Assembly (NCBI RefSeq): GCF_016482685.1
Contig: NZ_JACYHF010000005.1
Location: 327,702-391,701, forward strand
From: Streptomyces sp. DSM 110735
Lineage (GTDB): Bacteria; Actinomycetota; Actinomycetes; Streptomycetales; Streptomycetaceae
DNA: 64,000 nt
Direction: 5' to 3'
Part shown: piece after piece, positions 1 through 8,303 of the stretch
Numbering within the stretch: position 1 is the first letter of the stretch
Layout: every line of letters begins with the position of its first letter
Made by a program: the position numbers and the translations under genes
Notes under the pieces: generated by a model
The model's database searches: none
What the model was told of the DNA's origin: nothing
The model's input: the letters and a program-made list of their open reading frames with translations, nothing else

Positions 1-2
1 AG

Positions 3-458
3 TCACGCCGAGCGCCGCTGAGCGGGAACCACAGGCAGTCTGAACCAGACCGCCTTGCCCGACGAGGTGAGGCGGTGACCGCAGGACGAACTGAGGGCGC
101 GGATCAGCAACAGACCGCGCCCTCCCTCCTGCCAGGGGTCGGGCTCCTCGATCACGGGACGCGTCAGATGACCCGGCGGCGCCGGGTCCGGGTCGTGCAC
201 CTCGACCTGGCAGCCGCTCGGCCGCAGCTCCACGACCAGCTCGATCGGTCCGCTGCCCGCGGTGTGCTCCACCGCGTTGGCGACCAGCTCGGCCGTGAGC
301 AGCTCCGCGGTGTCGCAGTCGGCCGTGTGCTCCACCCCGGCCAGCGCCGACCGCACCAGCGCGCGCGCCACCGGCACCGCCGCGGCGGTGTGCGGCAGCG
401 CGATGCGCCAGGAGGCCGATTCGGTGGGGCGTTCGTGCAAGGCGAGTAGTCCGTTCAT
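3..458 (-). CDS. RsbW-like anti-sigma factor / HATPase
   Basis: A 151-aa single-domain GHKL ATPase of the RsbW/SpoIIAB type, abundant in Streptomyces. The N-box reads ELVANAVEH and the glycine box GGRGLLLI, followed by a short C-terminal strand (AVWFRLP). Such proteins bind and phosphorylate anti-sigma antagonists or sequester SigB-like factors; the target here is unknown. The ATG at 458 is chosen because the domain begins about 15 residues after it and the in-frame extension upstream is arginine/proline-rich and non-homologous. No partner gene lies beside it inside the window, but the left edge cuts the context off. Conserved residues are present, so it is probably active. Confidence 0.85.
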   Translation of the reverse strand: MNGLLALHERPTESASWRIALPHTAAAVPVARALVRSALAGVEHTADCDTAELLTAELVANAVEHTAGSGPIELVVELRPSGCQVEVHDPDPAPPGHLTRPVIEEPDPWQEGGRGLLLIRALSSSCGHRLTSSGKAVWFRLPVVPAQRRSA

Positions 459-852
459 GGAGCAGGCTGTCCTGCTTTCGACTGTAGGAAATGGTACGGG
501 CCCGCCCTCACGGACGACCGGGCGCCGCCGGACGGTCCCCGAGGGCCCCGCCACGCCGCCGTCTACCCGCCCGGGAACCCCGCCGCACCCGCCCGTGCCA
601 GCCGTTACGGCGTTGTCGAACCCCGGTGACACGTGTGACGGGACCGGGTTCGAGGGACGATCCGGCCACACGCACGTGACGACATTCACAAACGATCCGG
701 GGGCGGGCGAGGTCACTTCCGTACACGCGCGCGCACGAGGCGTGGGCGCGGTCACTCCACGCGGACGGGGGCTCACACCCCGGCGCGGACGGCTTCCCCC
801 GCACCTGCCGGGCTCACACGCCGGGCTCACACCTCGGGCTCACACGCCGGGC
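459..852. other. Intergenic region, 394 bp
   Basis: No gene with credible coding character is seen here. It contains an 8-bp palindrome ACACGTGT at 629-636 and a CACGTG at about 672-677, possible control elements for the RsbW-like gene. It ends in four tandem 13-bp repeats (807-858) that run into the stop codon of the upstream PaaX-like gene. Confidence 0.5.
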
Positions 853-858
853 TCACAC
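807..858. repeat. Four tandem 13-bp repeats
   Basis: GCCGGGCTCACAC occurs at 807-819, 820-832 and 846-858, and CTCGGGCTCACAC, differing in its first two bases, at 833-845. The array spans the stop codon of the PaaX-like gene (TGA read from 855 to 853), so expansion would have created or moved the C-terminus. It looks like a small minisatellite from slipped-strand replication. Confidence 0.9.
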
Positions 859-1665
859 TCCGGCGAACTCCGCCCCCGCGTCGCGCAGCCGCTCTCGCAA
901 GGCGCCGAAGACCTCCGCCGAGGCGGTGCCGGGCCAGTCGGCGGGCAGCAGCCGGGCGGGCAGCCCCGGGTCGGCGTAGGGGAGGTGCCGGAAGGCGTCC
1001 AGGGCGAGCAGATAGTCGCGGTAGGCGTCCTCGGGCGGGGTGTCCGCACGCCGCCGCCAGGACCGCAGCACGGGCGCGTGGGCGTCCAGGAACCGCTCGT
1101 GCTCCTTGGCGATCGCCGCGAGGTCCCACCAGCGGGCGACCGCCTCCGCGGTCGGCGCGAAGCCGAGGTGATCACCCCGGAACAGATCGACGTACGGGTC
1201 GAGACCCAGGCGGCTCAGCACGTGCCGGGTCTCCCCGTACAGCCGCGCCGGGGCCACCCACACCCCGGGTGCCGCCGTGCCGAAGCCGAGGGCTGCCAGC
1301 CGCGAGCGCAGCACGTGCCGCTTCTGCCGCTCCGACTCGGGCACGGAGAACACCGCGAGCACCCAGCCCGCGTCCTCGGCGGACCCCGCGGCGCGGGTAC
1401 GGCTCTCGCTGTCCTGGAGCAACTGACGTGCCTCGGCGGAGAGTTCGTACCCGGCGGCACCCTCGGCGGTACGGGCGGGCAGCAGCAGACCGCGGCGCTT
1501 GAGCCGGGACACCGAGGAGCGCACCGACGGGGCGTCGACGCCGACCGCGGCCAGCAGCCGGATCAGTTCCGCGACGGGCATCGGACCCGGCAGAAAGCGG
1601 CCGTACGCGCCGTAGAGCGTGACGATGAGAGACCTGGGGGCGTGCTGCTCGGACACGTTGATCAT
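853..1665 (-). CDS. PaaX-family transcriptional regulator
   Basis: A 270-aa protein matching the PaaX family layout. There is an N-terminal winged helix (about residues 10-80, with SVRSSVSRLKRRGLL as recognition helix), a central PaaX-type domain (WVLAVFSVPESERQKRHVLRSRLAALGF) and a C-terminal domain with YRDYLLALDAFRHLPYADPGLPARLLPADWPG. PaaX repressors sense phenylacetyl-CoA or related CoA thioesters in E. coli, but Streptomyces paralogues control diverse targets and no paa genes are nearby, so the ligand is unknown. Its stop codon lies inside a 13-bp tandem repeat array. It is transcribed toward the RsbW-like gene with a 394-bp gap, so the two are probably separate units. Confidence 0.88.
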   Translation of the reverse strand: MINVSEQHAPRSLIVTLYGAYGRFLPGPMPVAELIRLLAAVGVDAPSVRSSVSRLKRRGLLLPARTAEGAAGYELSAEARQLLQDSESRTRAAGSAEDAGWVLAVFSVPESERQKRHVLRSRLAALGFGTAAPGVWVAPARLYGETRHVLSRLGLDPYVDLFRGDHLGFAPTAEAVARWWDLAAIAKEHERFLDAHAPVLRSWRRRADTPPEDAYRDYLLALDAFRHLPYADPGLPARLLPADWPGTASAEVFGALRERLRDAGAEFAGV

Positions 1666-1830
1666 TTTAGATCTTCGACATCAGTGCTGGTCACCACCGG
1701 TGTGACGGGTGGCTGGTACGCCCGGCCCAGTGACGTGCCACCGCTCGGGTGATGATCGCGCCCGGTCCCGGGGACGCCCGGCGGCGAGGGGAAGTCCCAC
1801 CCCAGGAACCATCCCCTCGCACCCCTGTAA

Positions 1831-2280
<450 letters not shown>

Positions 2281-2284
2281 CCCC

Positions 2285-2329
2285 GCGCCTCCGCCGACCC
2301 GGTGCCGCCGCGCCTCCGCCGACCCGGTG
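2285..2329. repeat. 20-bp direct repeat pair and overlapping hairpin
   Basis: GCGCCTCCGCCGACCCGGTG occurs exactly at 2285-2304 and 2310-2329 (period 25 bp), directly after the stop of the DUF6299-like gene. The second copy feeds a hairpin GACCCGG...CCGGGTC (2321-2339) that may act as a terminator for that gene. Confidence 0.75.
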
Positions 2330-2480
2330 ACCCCGGGTCGGCTCGCGTCCCGGCTGCGCGGGCGGCGTCTTCCCGATCAGGACACGCCGCTTTCGCCGCT
2401 CGCGGTCTGTTGCGAACATGCCAGCACGGCTACGGTTTACCCGCGTCCACCAGCCCTCCCCCACGAGGAGTCGATGCGCC

Positions 2481-2807
2481 GTGCCCGTCCTGAGACGAAC
2501 CCTCACCCGAGTCCTGGCCGCCATGATCCCTGCCCTGGCGACCACCACGCTCCTCCAGGCACCCGCCCACGCCGTCGTCGTACCGGAGCACGCGATCATC
2601 ACGTGCCAGAGCGCCAGCTTCTACGCCAACTACGACAGCGCGTCCGGACCCGTCGGCCTCGTCCGCACCCTGTCCTACGGCGACAAGGTCGGCCACACCC
2701 CCGGCGCCCACCCCGTCTACAACGGCTGGGCCGCCACCTTCGACTTCGGCCCCAACGACTGGGGCTACGTCCGCATCGAATGCATCGGCGGATACAACTC
2801 GTGGTGA
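2481..2807 (+). CDS. Small secreted protein, unknown function
   Basis: A 108-aa secreted protein. The start is taken as GTG 2481, preceded by GAGGAG at 2465-2470, because it gives a normal signal peptide (VPVLRRTLTRVLAAMIPALA... cleaved after AHA). The mature domain has two cysteines (ITCQSASFYAN and RIECIGGYNSW) framing a compact beta-rich sequence like an SH3-type fold: CQS-x-YxN near the start, GWAATFDFG and WGYVRIEC near the end. The layout mirrors the next gene (CAQDLFVRTDPGG...WVQDGWFC), suggesting two related exported SH3-like proteins in tandem. No enzymatic motif is visible. Confidence 0.75.
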   Translation: MPVLRRTLTRVLAAMIPALATTTLLQAPAHAVVVPEHAIITCQSASFYANYDSASGPVGLVRTLSYGDKVGHTPGAHPVYNGWAATFDFGPNDWGYVRIECIGGYNSW

Positions 2808-2830
2808 GCCGGAACCCAGGAGGAACCAGC

Positions 2831-3112
2831 ATGTCCGTACGCCGTCGCGCCGCCGCCCTCACGGCGGCCGCCGCCACCGCCCTGCTCCTGGCCACCGTCC
2901 CCGCCGTCGCCGCCAACGGCACCGTCGGCACCCGCGAAACGGTCTGCGCCCAGGACCTCTTCGTCCGCACCGACCCCGGCGGCGCCTGGATGGGCACCTT
3001 GAGCAAGGGTCAGACCTTCCTGGTGGAGAGCAAGCAGTCGGGGTGGGCGTACGGGTTCGCCTACGGCGACATCAACCGGCACGGGTGGGTGCAGGACGGC
3101 TGGTTCTGCTGA
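2831..3112 (+). CDS. Small secreted SH3-like protein
   Basis: A 93-aa protein with a signal peptide (MSVRRRAAALTAAAATALLLA, cleavage near AVAAN) and a mature part of about 65 aa. It contains LFVRTDPGGAWMGTLSKGQTF and a closing WVQDGWFC, the pattern of a bacterial SH3 domain (a variable strand, a G-x-L-x-KG-x-x-F turn and a final Trp-rich strand) closed by Cys-Cys. The start is ATG 2831 with AGGAGG at 2819-2824. It lies 23 bp after the preceding secreted protein, so the two are probably co-transcribed. SH3-like exported proteins often bind peptidoglycan, but the ligand here is only inferred. Confidence 0.8.
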   Translation: MSVRRRAAALTAAAATALLLATVPAVAANGTVGTRETVCAQDLFVRTDPGGAWMGTLSKGQTFLVESKQSGWAYGFAYGDINRHGWVQDGWFC

Positions 3113-3254
3113 CCCGGTTCGGAGGCGACGGGGCGCACGGTGATCCGCGAGTGCCGAGGGGCGCTCGCCCTCACTTCGCGCCCTTTTCCTCCCTCCCGGA
3201 CCATTGCTAGCCTCCCGCCACGGCACACACGACCGGCGGGCTGACGGGGGCGTC

Positions 3255-3743
3255 ATGGACGTACGGCTGGACGCGGAGGGTCTTGAAGCTGCGGACCAAC
3301 TCCGTTCCCTGCACGAGTGGCTGAGCGACGACCAGTCGCTGCGGGGTCGCCTCGGGCTGCGCGAGCGTCCGCCGGACCCCGGGACCCTCGGACCGGTGCT
3401 GGAGGCGGTCGTGGTGGCGCTCGGACCCGGGGGCGCGGCGACCGCGCTGGCCACCGGGGTCATCGCCTGGCTGCGCAGCAGGCGCGGTGAGGTGCGGATG
3501 AAGGTGACCCTGGAGGACGGCCGCTCGCTGGAGCTGACCGCCAAGCGCGTGGCCGCCCTGGACGCCACCGCGCTGCGGCAGCAGGCAGCCGCCCTCGCCG
3601 CCCTGCTGAACGGTGACGGAACCGCCGCGCCCGACGGGGACGACCCGCGTCGTACCCCGGCGCCCGGCTCGGACCGCCCGGGCGGTGACGCGGCGCCCGG
3701 CTCGGACCGCCCGGGCGGGAGCGCGGGCCGCGAGCTGCCGTGA
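3255..3743 (+). CDS. EACC1-like effector-associated component
   Basis: A 162-aa protein. The N-terminal part (RLDAEGLEAADQLRSLHEWLSDDQSLRGRL) is followed by a hydrophobic helix (GPVLEAVVVALGPGGAATALATGVIAWL) and a short beta segment (EVRMKVTLEDGRSLELTAKR). This is the layout of the effector-associated constant component 1 family, a small partner encoded beside STAND-NTPase effectors in actinobacterial conflict systems. The C-terminal tail holds a repeated APGSDRPGGDA/APGSDRPGGSA peptide from a short DNA duplication. The stop overlaps the GTG start of the caspase-STAND gene (GTGA, 4 bp), so the two are translationally coupled. The family call is from pattern memory and needs a profile search. 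Confidence 0.7.
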   Translation: MDVRLDAEGLEAADQLRSLHEWLSDDQSLRGRLGLRERPPDPGTLGPVLEAVVVALGPGGAATALATGVIAWLRSRRGEVRMKVTLEDGRSLELTAKRVAALDATALRQQAAALAALLNGDGTAAPDGDDPRRTPAPGSDRPGGDAAPGSDRPGGSAGRELP

Positions 3744-6700
3744 GCGATCTGACGGGTCCCGGCGTCCGGATCCTGCTCCTCGCGACCGCCGAGCACGACG
3801 GCCCGACCCTGCCCGCCGTGCCGTCCGTCGCCCCCACGCACCGCGCCCTGCGCACCGCCCTGATCGAACGCTGCGCGGTGCCGTCCGACCGGGTCCGGTG
3901 CGAACTCGACCCGCCCGACGCCCGGTTCATGGCCCAGGCGGTCGCCGAGGAGGCGCAGCGGGCGGACAGCGTCCTGCTCGTGCACTTCGTCGGACACGGA
4001 CTGCTGGACGCCGACGGCGAGTTGTACCTCGCCGCCCGCGCCACCGACCGGCTCACCCCGGGACTCGCCGCCCATCAGGCGCTGTCCTTCGCCGCGTTGC
4101 GCCAAGCCCTCACCGCGAGCCGTGCCGCGTCCGTCGTCCTGCTCCTCGACTGCTGCTTCTCCGGCCGCCCGGTGCTCGGACACGGCGGCTCCGTACCGGC
4201 GTTCAGCGCGGAGTCCACCCCGGGTCTGTACTTCATCGGCTCCGCCGAGCAACTCGCCCTCGCCGCACCCGAGTCCACGCACACCGCGTTCACCGGCGCG
4301 CTCGTCGACGTACTGAACGACGGCGATCCGCGCGGACCGCACCCGATGACCCTGGACTCGGTGTACGACGCGGTCTTCCGCACCCTGCGCGAACGCCAAC
4401 TCCCGCTGCCGCGACGGCAGTCCGAAGGCAGGTCGGGCAGCCTGGTCCTCGCGCCCAACCCGGCGGTGGTCCCGCCCGAGGGAGAACCGAAGCCTCCGGT
4501 CGCGCCCGCCCCGGGTCGCTCTCCCTACCCCGGTCTGTTCCCGTTCGCCCCGGACGACGCGCGGCTGTTCCACGGGCGGGAGCGGATGGTCGCGCGGCTG
4601 CTCGACGCGCTCCGCGAGGAGGACGAGGAGGTGGAGCCCCGCCCGCCAGGTCCCCGGATCCTCGTCGGCGCCTCCGGATCGGGCAAGACCTCGCTGCTCA
4701 ACGCCGGTCTTCTGCGCGGCATCCGGGACGGGAAGCTGCCCGGTCCGACCGCCCGGACCGTGGTGCGGATGACCCCCGGCGCGACCCCGCTGCGACGACT
4801 CGCGGAGCGGTTCTCCGTACCGCCGGACGGTCTCGGGGCGCTGCGCACGTACCCCGAGCGGGCCGCCGCCGACCTGCTCGACCGGATGCCCGGCGGACCG
4901 GACGGCTCGCACGTGGTCCTGCTCGTCGACCAGTTGGAGGAGCTGTTCACGCTCAGCGACGACGATGACGCCCCCGAACGGACCGCGTTCCTGCGGGTGT
5001 TGAACGCCCTCGCCGCCCGTGCCGCCCTGGTCGTCCTCGCCCTGCGCGCGGACTTCTACGGCCGGGCCGCCACCGAGCCCGAACTCCTCTCCACCCTGCG
5101 CGACCGCGCCGTCCTGGTGGAACCGATGACCACCGCCGAGCTGCGGTCCGCGATCGAGGAACCTGCCGCTCGCGCAGGTCTCCGACTGGACGACGGACTC
5201 GCCGAGTTGATCCTGCACGAGTTCGGCGCGATGAGCGGCGAGGAGCCCGCCGCCGGTGCGCTGCCCCTGCTGTCCCACGCCCTGTGGGAGACCTGGCGCA
5301 AGCGCGAGGGCACCCGGCTGACCTTCACGGGCTACCGCGCGACCGGGGGCATCTCCGGTGCCCTCGCCCAGACCGCCGACACGATCTACGACGAGCTGGA
5401 CACCGAGGGACGGACGGTTCTCCAGCACCTGCTCACCCGGCTGGTCCGGGTCGGTGACGGCGACTCCCCGGACACCGCCCGGTCGGTGGACCGTACCGCC
5501 CTGGTCCACGGGCTGCCCGAGAAACCGGCCCGGCGGGTGATCGAACGGCTCACCGCCGCCCGGCTGCTCACCCACGAACAGGACACCACCCGGCTCAGCC
5601 ACGAGGCGCTGATCCGTGGCTGGCCGGAGCTGCGGGGCTGGGTGGACGCCGACCGCGCCTGGCTGCGGCTGCGCCAGCAGCTCACCGACGACGCCACCAC
5701 CTGGAACCGCTCCGGGCGCGACCCCTCCCTGCTCTACCGGGGCAACCGGCTGGCCGGTCTGCGCGAGCAACTGGACAGCGCGCCCGAGGGCACCCGGGAC
5801 CTGGACCCGCTGCCCGCCGCGTTCAAGGACGCGTCAACCCACCTGGAACGACGGGGTGTTCGCCGCCGACAGGCAGCCGTCGCCCTCCTCGCCGCGTTCT
5901 TCCTGCTCGCCACCACCGGGCTGATCGGCTCGCTCGTCTTCCAGCGGCAGGCGGAACAGGCGCACCGGCGCGACCTCGCCCGCTATCTCGCGGCCGAGGC
6001 CGAGAACCTGCGCACCACCCAGCCGGGGCTGGCGAAACAGCTCAGCCTGCTGTCGTTCCAGATGAACAAGGACGCCGGGCGCGCCGCCCTCCTGGACAGC
6101 CGAAGCGCCCCCGGTCTGATCAACGGCGGACAGCCCGCGACCGACCTCGCCGCCGGTGCGGACGGCAGGACGCTCGCGATCTCGTCCGGGGACGCGATCG
6201 TGCTGCGCACCGAGGACGGCCCGGCGCGGATCACGGCGCGATCGGCCGGTTCCGTCGCCGTCAGCCGGGACGGCCGCACGCTGGCCGCCGTCACCTATCC
6301 GCACAACGGCTCGGGACCCGCGACGGTACGGCTGTGGGACCTCACGCATCCGGCGAAACCCCGGCCGACGGCGTCCCTGAAGGCGGACGGTCCGGTCGGC
6401 ACGCTCGCCTTCGGCGCCGACGGCAAGGTGCTGTACGGCGGTGCCGGAGCCGGGCGGGTCCTGCGCTGGAACCTCGGCGCCCAAGCCGCGCCCACCGCAC
6501 TGCCCGCGCTGGACGCCCGGTCCGGCACGATCGACTCGCTGGCCACCTCCCCGCGCCGGGACCTGCTGGCCGCGATGACCACGGACGGCCGGATCACGGT
6601 GTGGAAGGTCGCCGACGCGACGCGTCCCGAGCGGGTGAGCACGCTCGGCGGCGCGCCGTACGCGACGTCCGCGCCCGGCACGCTGCACCGGGTCGCGTTC

Positions 6701-8248
6701 GACCGGACGGGGAAGTTGCTGGCGGCGCCGGTCACCGTGAAGACCGAGTACGGACTGGGGCTGTGGCGCCTCGACGACCCGGGAAAGCCCCGGCGCGTCC
6801 GGGGCGGGGCCGACGAGACCTACCGGTCCGGCAACTGCATCAGCGATCCGACGTCCCTGGCGTTCAGCCCGGACCGGGACCAGGTGGTGGGCGCGTGCGA
6901 CGGATGGCACGCCTGGGCGTACAGCGCGGACTCCCTCGACCACACGGTCGTGGCCGGTGTGTCGGTCTCGCCGCCGACCGGGTTCCAGCCGACCGGGACG
7001 ATCCTGTTCGACCCCGGCAGGTCCCGGCGGCTGATGCTGTCCACCGACCACGGCGTGCTCGTCTGGTACCTCTCCAACCTCATGCAACCGGGCGCCGACG
7101 CGACGCTGCCGCTGACGCCCGGAACCGGCGGCCAGATGGACTACCGCAGGTCCGGACAGCGGCAGTTGATCGCCTGGGAAGGCGTGGGAGTCAACTACCT
7201 CGTCGACGTGACCGACCTGAACAAGCGGCGCCTCCTGGCGGTCACCCGCGCCCCCGACATGTTCACCGGCGAGGACATCGCACTGAGCCCCGACGGAAGA
7301 CTGCTCGCCGATGTCGAGGTGTACAAGAAGGGCAGGACGGAGTACGTCGGCGTACGACTGCGGGACACCACCCGCCCGAACGCCCCCCTGCTGAGCACCA
7401 TCGGCGACGAACTGCACAACGGCGTCCAGGTGATCGCCTTCAGCCCCACCGAGCCGTTGCTCGCGATATCCGACGCGAACGGCTACGTGGAAAGGAACAG
7501 GACGCCGCCCACCGTCCGGCTCTTCGACATCAAGGACCCACGGCACCCCCGTCAGGTCGGCACCATCCCCTCCGGCTCCGTGGAGCTGGCGTTCTCTCCC
7601 GACGGCAGGACACTGCTCGCCCCCGACTGGGCCGTGCCCGACAAGACGACCGGCAGAACAGCCTGGTCCCGGCTGGACAGTTGGGACGTCACCGACCCGG
7701 CCCGTCCGACGCGACGGTGGACACGCCGCCTGCCCGCGGGCAGCAGCTCCATGGACCTGGCCTTCCGTCCCGACGGCAAGCTGCTCGCCCTCTACCTCCA
7801 CGACGGCACCCTGACCCTGTGGCCCGTCACCCACGACCGCCTCGCGGCCACGCCCGTGGCCACCCGGCAGATCGGACAGTCCCGCAGCCCCCTGTCCTTC
7901 AGCCCCGACGGCACCCGCCTCGCACTGATCTCGACCCTCATCTCCACGGGCGACGACTACACCCGCCCCGAGATCTGGGACCTACGCGACCCCAAGAACC
8001 CCTCCCGGGAGTCGTATCTGGCCGAGGACTCCCCCGGGGAGCTGTACTCGGTCCTCTTCAGCCCCGACGGGCAGCGGCTCGCCGCGGTGCGCGGCTCCCA
8101 CACGGGCGGGGTCGACCTGTGGAGCATCACCCCCGGGCGCCTCGTCGACGACCTGTGCCACTCGGTCGGTGACCCGATCAGCGGGAAGCAGTGGCGGGAG
8201 TACCTGCCGGGCAGGTCGTACGCCCCTCCCTGCGGAACCGGCGGCTAG
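3740..8248 (+). CDS. Caspase-like protease / nSTAND1 NTPase / WD40 protein
   Basis: A 1502-aa modular protein. Residues ~8-240 form a caspase-like (C14) domain with candidate catalytic H86 (VHFVGHG) and C139 (LLLDCCFSGR). The nSTAND1 signature SPYPGLFPFAPDDARLFHGR (261-280) leads into the NTPase with P-loop GASGSGKTS (310-318) and Walker B LLVDQLEELF (D397). A helical region follows, then one hydrophobic helix (~711-735), then a propeller with WD40-like blades (VRLWDLTHPAKP, VRLFDIKDPRHP, EIWDLRDPKNP). The C-terminal tail WREYLPGRSYAPPC is common in Streptomyces STAND-WD40 proteins. Such proteins are thought to sense invasion or stress through the repeats and unleash the protease, killing or arresting the cell. 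Activity and trigger are inferred. It is coupled to the EACC1-like gene. Confidence 0.88.
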   Translation: MSDLTGPGVRILLLATAEHDGPTLPAVPSVAPTHRALRTALIERCAVPSDRVRCELDPPDARFMAQAVAEEAQRADSVLLVHFVGHGLLDADGELYLAARATDRLTPGLAAHQALSFAALRQALTASRAASVVLLLDCCFSGRPVLGHGGSVPAFSAESTPGLYFIGSAEQLALAAPESTHTAFTGALVDVLNDGDPRGPHPMTLDSVYDAVFRTLRERQLPLPRRQSEGRSGSLVLAPNPAVVPPEGEPKPPVAPAPGRSPYPGLFPFAPDDARLFHGRERMVARLLDALREEDEEVEPRPPGPRILVGASGSGKTSLLNAGLLRGIRDGKLPGPTARTVVRMTPGATPLRRLAERFSVPPDGLGALRTYPERAAADLLDRMPGGPDGSHVVLLVDQLEELFTLSDDDDAPERTAFLRVLNALAARAALVVLALRADFYGRAATEPELLSTLRDRAVLVEPMTTAELRSAIEEPAARAGLRLDDGLAELILHEFGAMSGEEPAAGALPLLSHALWETWRKREGTRLTFTGYRATGGISGALAQTADTIYDELDTEGRTVLQHLLTRLVRVGDGDSPDTARSVDRTALVHGLPEKPARRVIERLTAARLLTHEQDTTRLSHEALIRGWPELRGWVDADRAWLRLRQQLTDDATTWNRSGRDPSLLYRGNRLAGLREQLDSAPEGTRDLDPLPAAFKDASTHLERRGVRRRQAAVALLAAFFLLATTGLIGSLVFQRQAEQAHRRDLARYLAAEAENLRTTQPGLAKQLSLLSFQMNKDAGRAALLDSRSAPGLINGGQPATDLAAGADGRTLAISSGDAIVLRTEDGPARITARSAGSVAVSRDGRTLAAVTYPHNGSGPATVRLWDLTHPAKPRPTASLKADGPVGTLAFGADGKVLYGGAGAGRVLRWNLGAQAAPTALPALDARSGTIDSLATSPRRDLLAAMTTDGRITVWKVADATRPERVSTLGGAPYATSAPGTLHRVAFDRTGKLLAAPVTVKTEYGLGLWRLDDPGKPRRVRGGADETYRSGNCISDPTSLAFSPDRDQVVGACDGWHAWAYSADSLDHTVVAGVSVSPPTGFQPTGTILFDPGRSRRLMLSTDHGVLVWYLSNLMQPGADATLPLTPGTGGQMDYRRSGQRQLIAWEGVGVNYLVDVTDLNKRRLLAVTRAPDMFTGEDIALSPDGRLLADVEVYKKGRTEYVGVRLRDTTRPNAPLLSTIGDELHNGVQVIAFSPTEPLLAISDANGYVERNRTPPTVRLFDIKDPRHPRQVGTIPSGSVELAFSPDGRTLLAPDWAVPDKTTGRTAWSRLDSWDVTDPARPTRRWTRRLPAGSSSMDLAFRPDGKLLALYLHDGTLTLWPVTHDRLAATPVATRQIGQSRSPLSFSPDGTRLALISTLISTGDDYTRPEIWDLRDPKNPSRESYLAEDSPGELYSVLFSPDGQRLAAVRGSHTGGVDLWSITPGRLVDDLCHSVGDPISGKQWREYLPGRSYAPPCGTGG

Positions 8249-8303
8249 CGCGGCGCTTGGCGGGATTCCGGCGGCGGGACCCGCTGCCCCGCCTGGCACA
8301 CTG

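Noticed and set aside
2474..3112. ATG 2474 as start of a protein overlapping both small secreted genes
   Set aside because: The frame gives a Pro/Arg-rich non-homologous N-terminus; GTG 2481 and ATG 2831 each give proper signal peptides and ribosome sites.
2765..5770. A 1001-aa open frame on the minus strand opposite the EACC1/caspase genes
   Set aside because: Low-complexity Gly/Arg/Val-rich composition, no domain, and the plus strand has clear caspase and NTPase motifs. It is an antisense shadow from GC-rich third positions.
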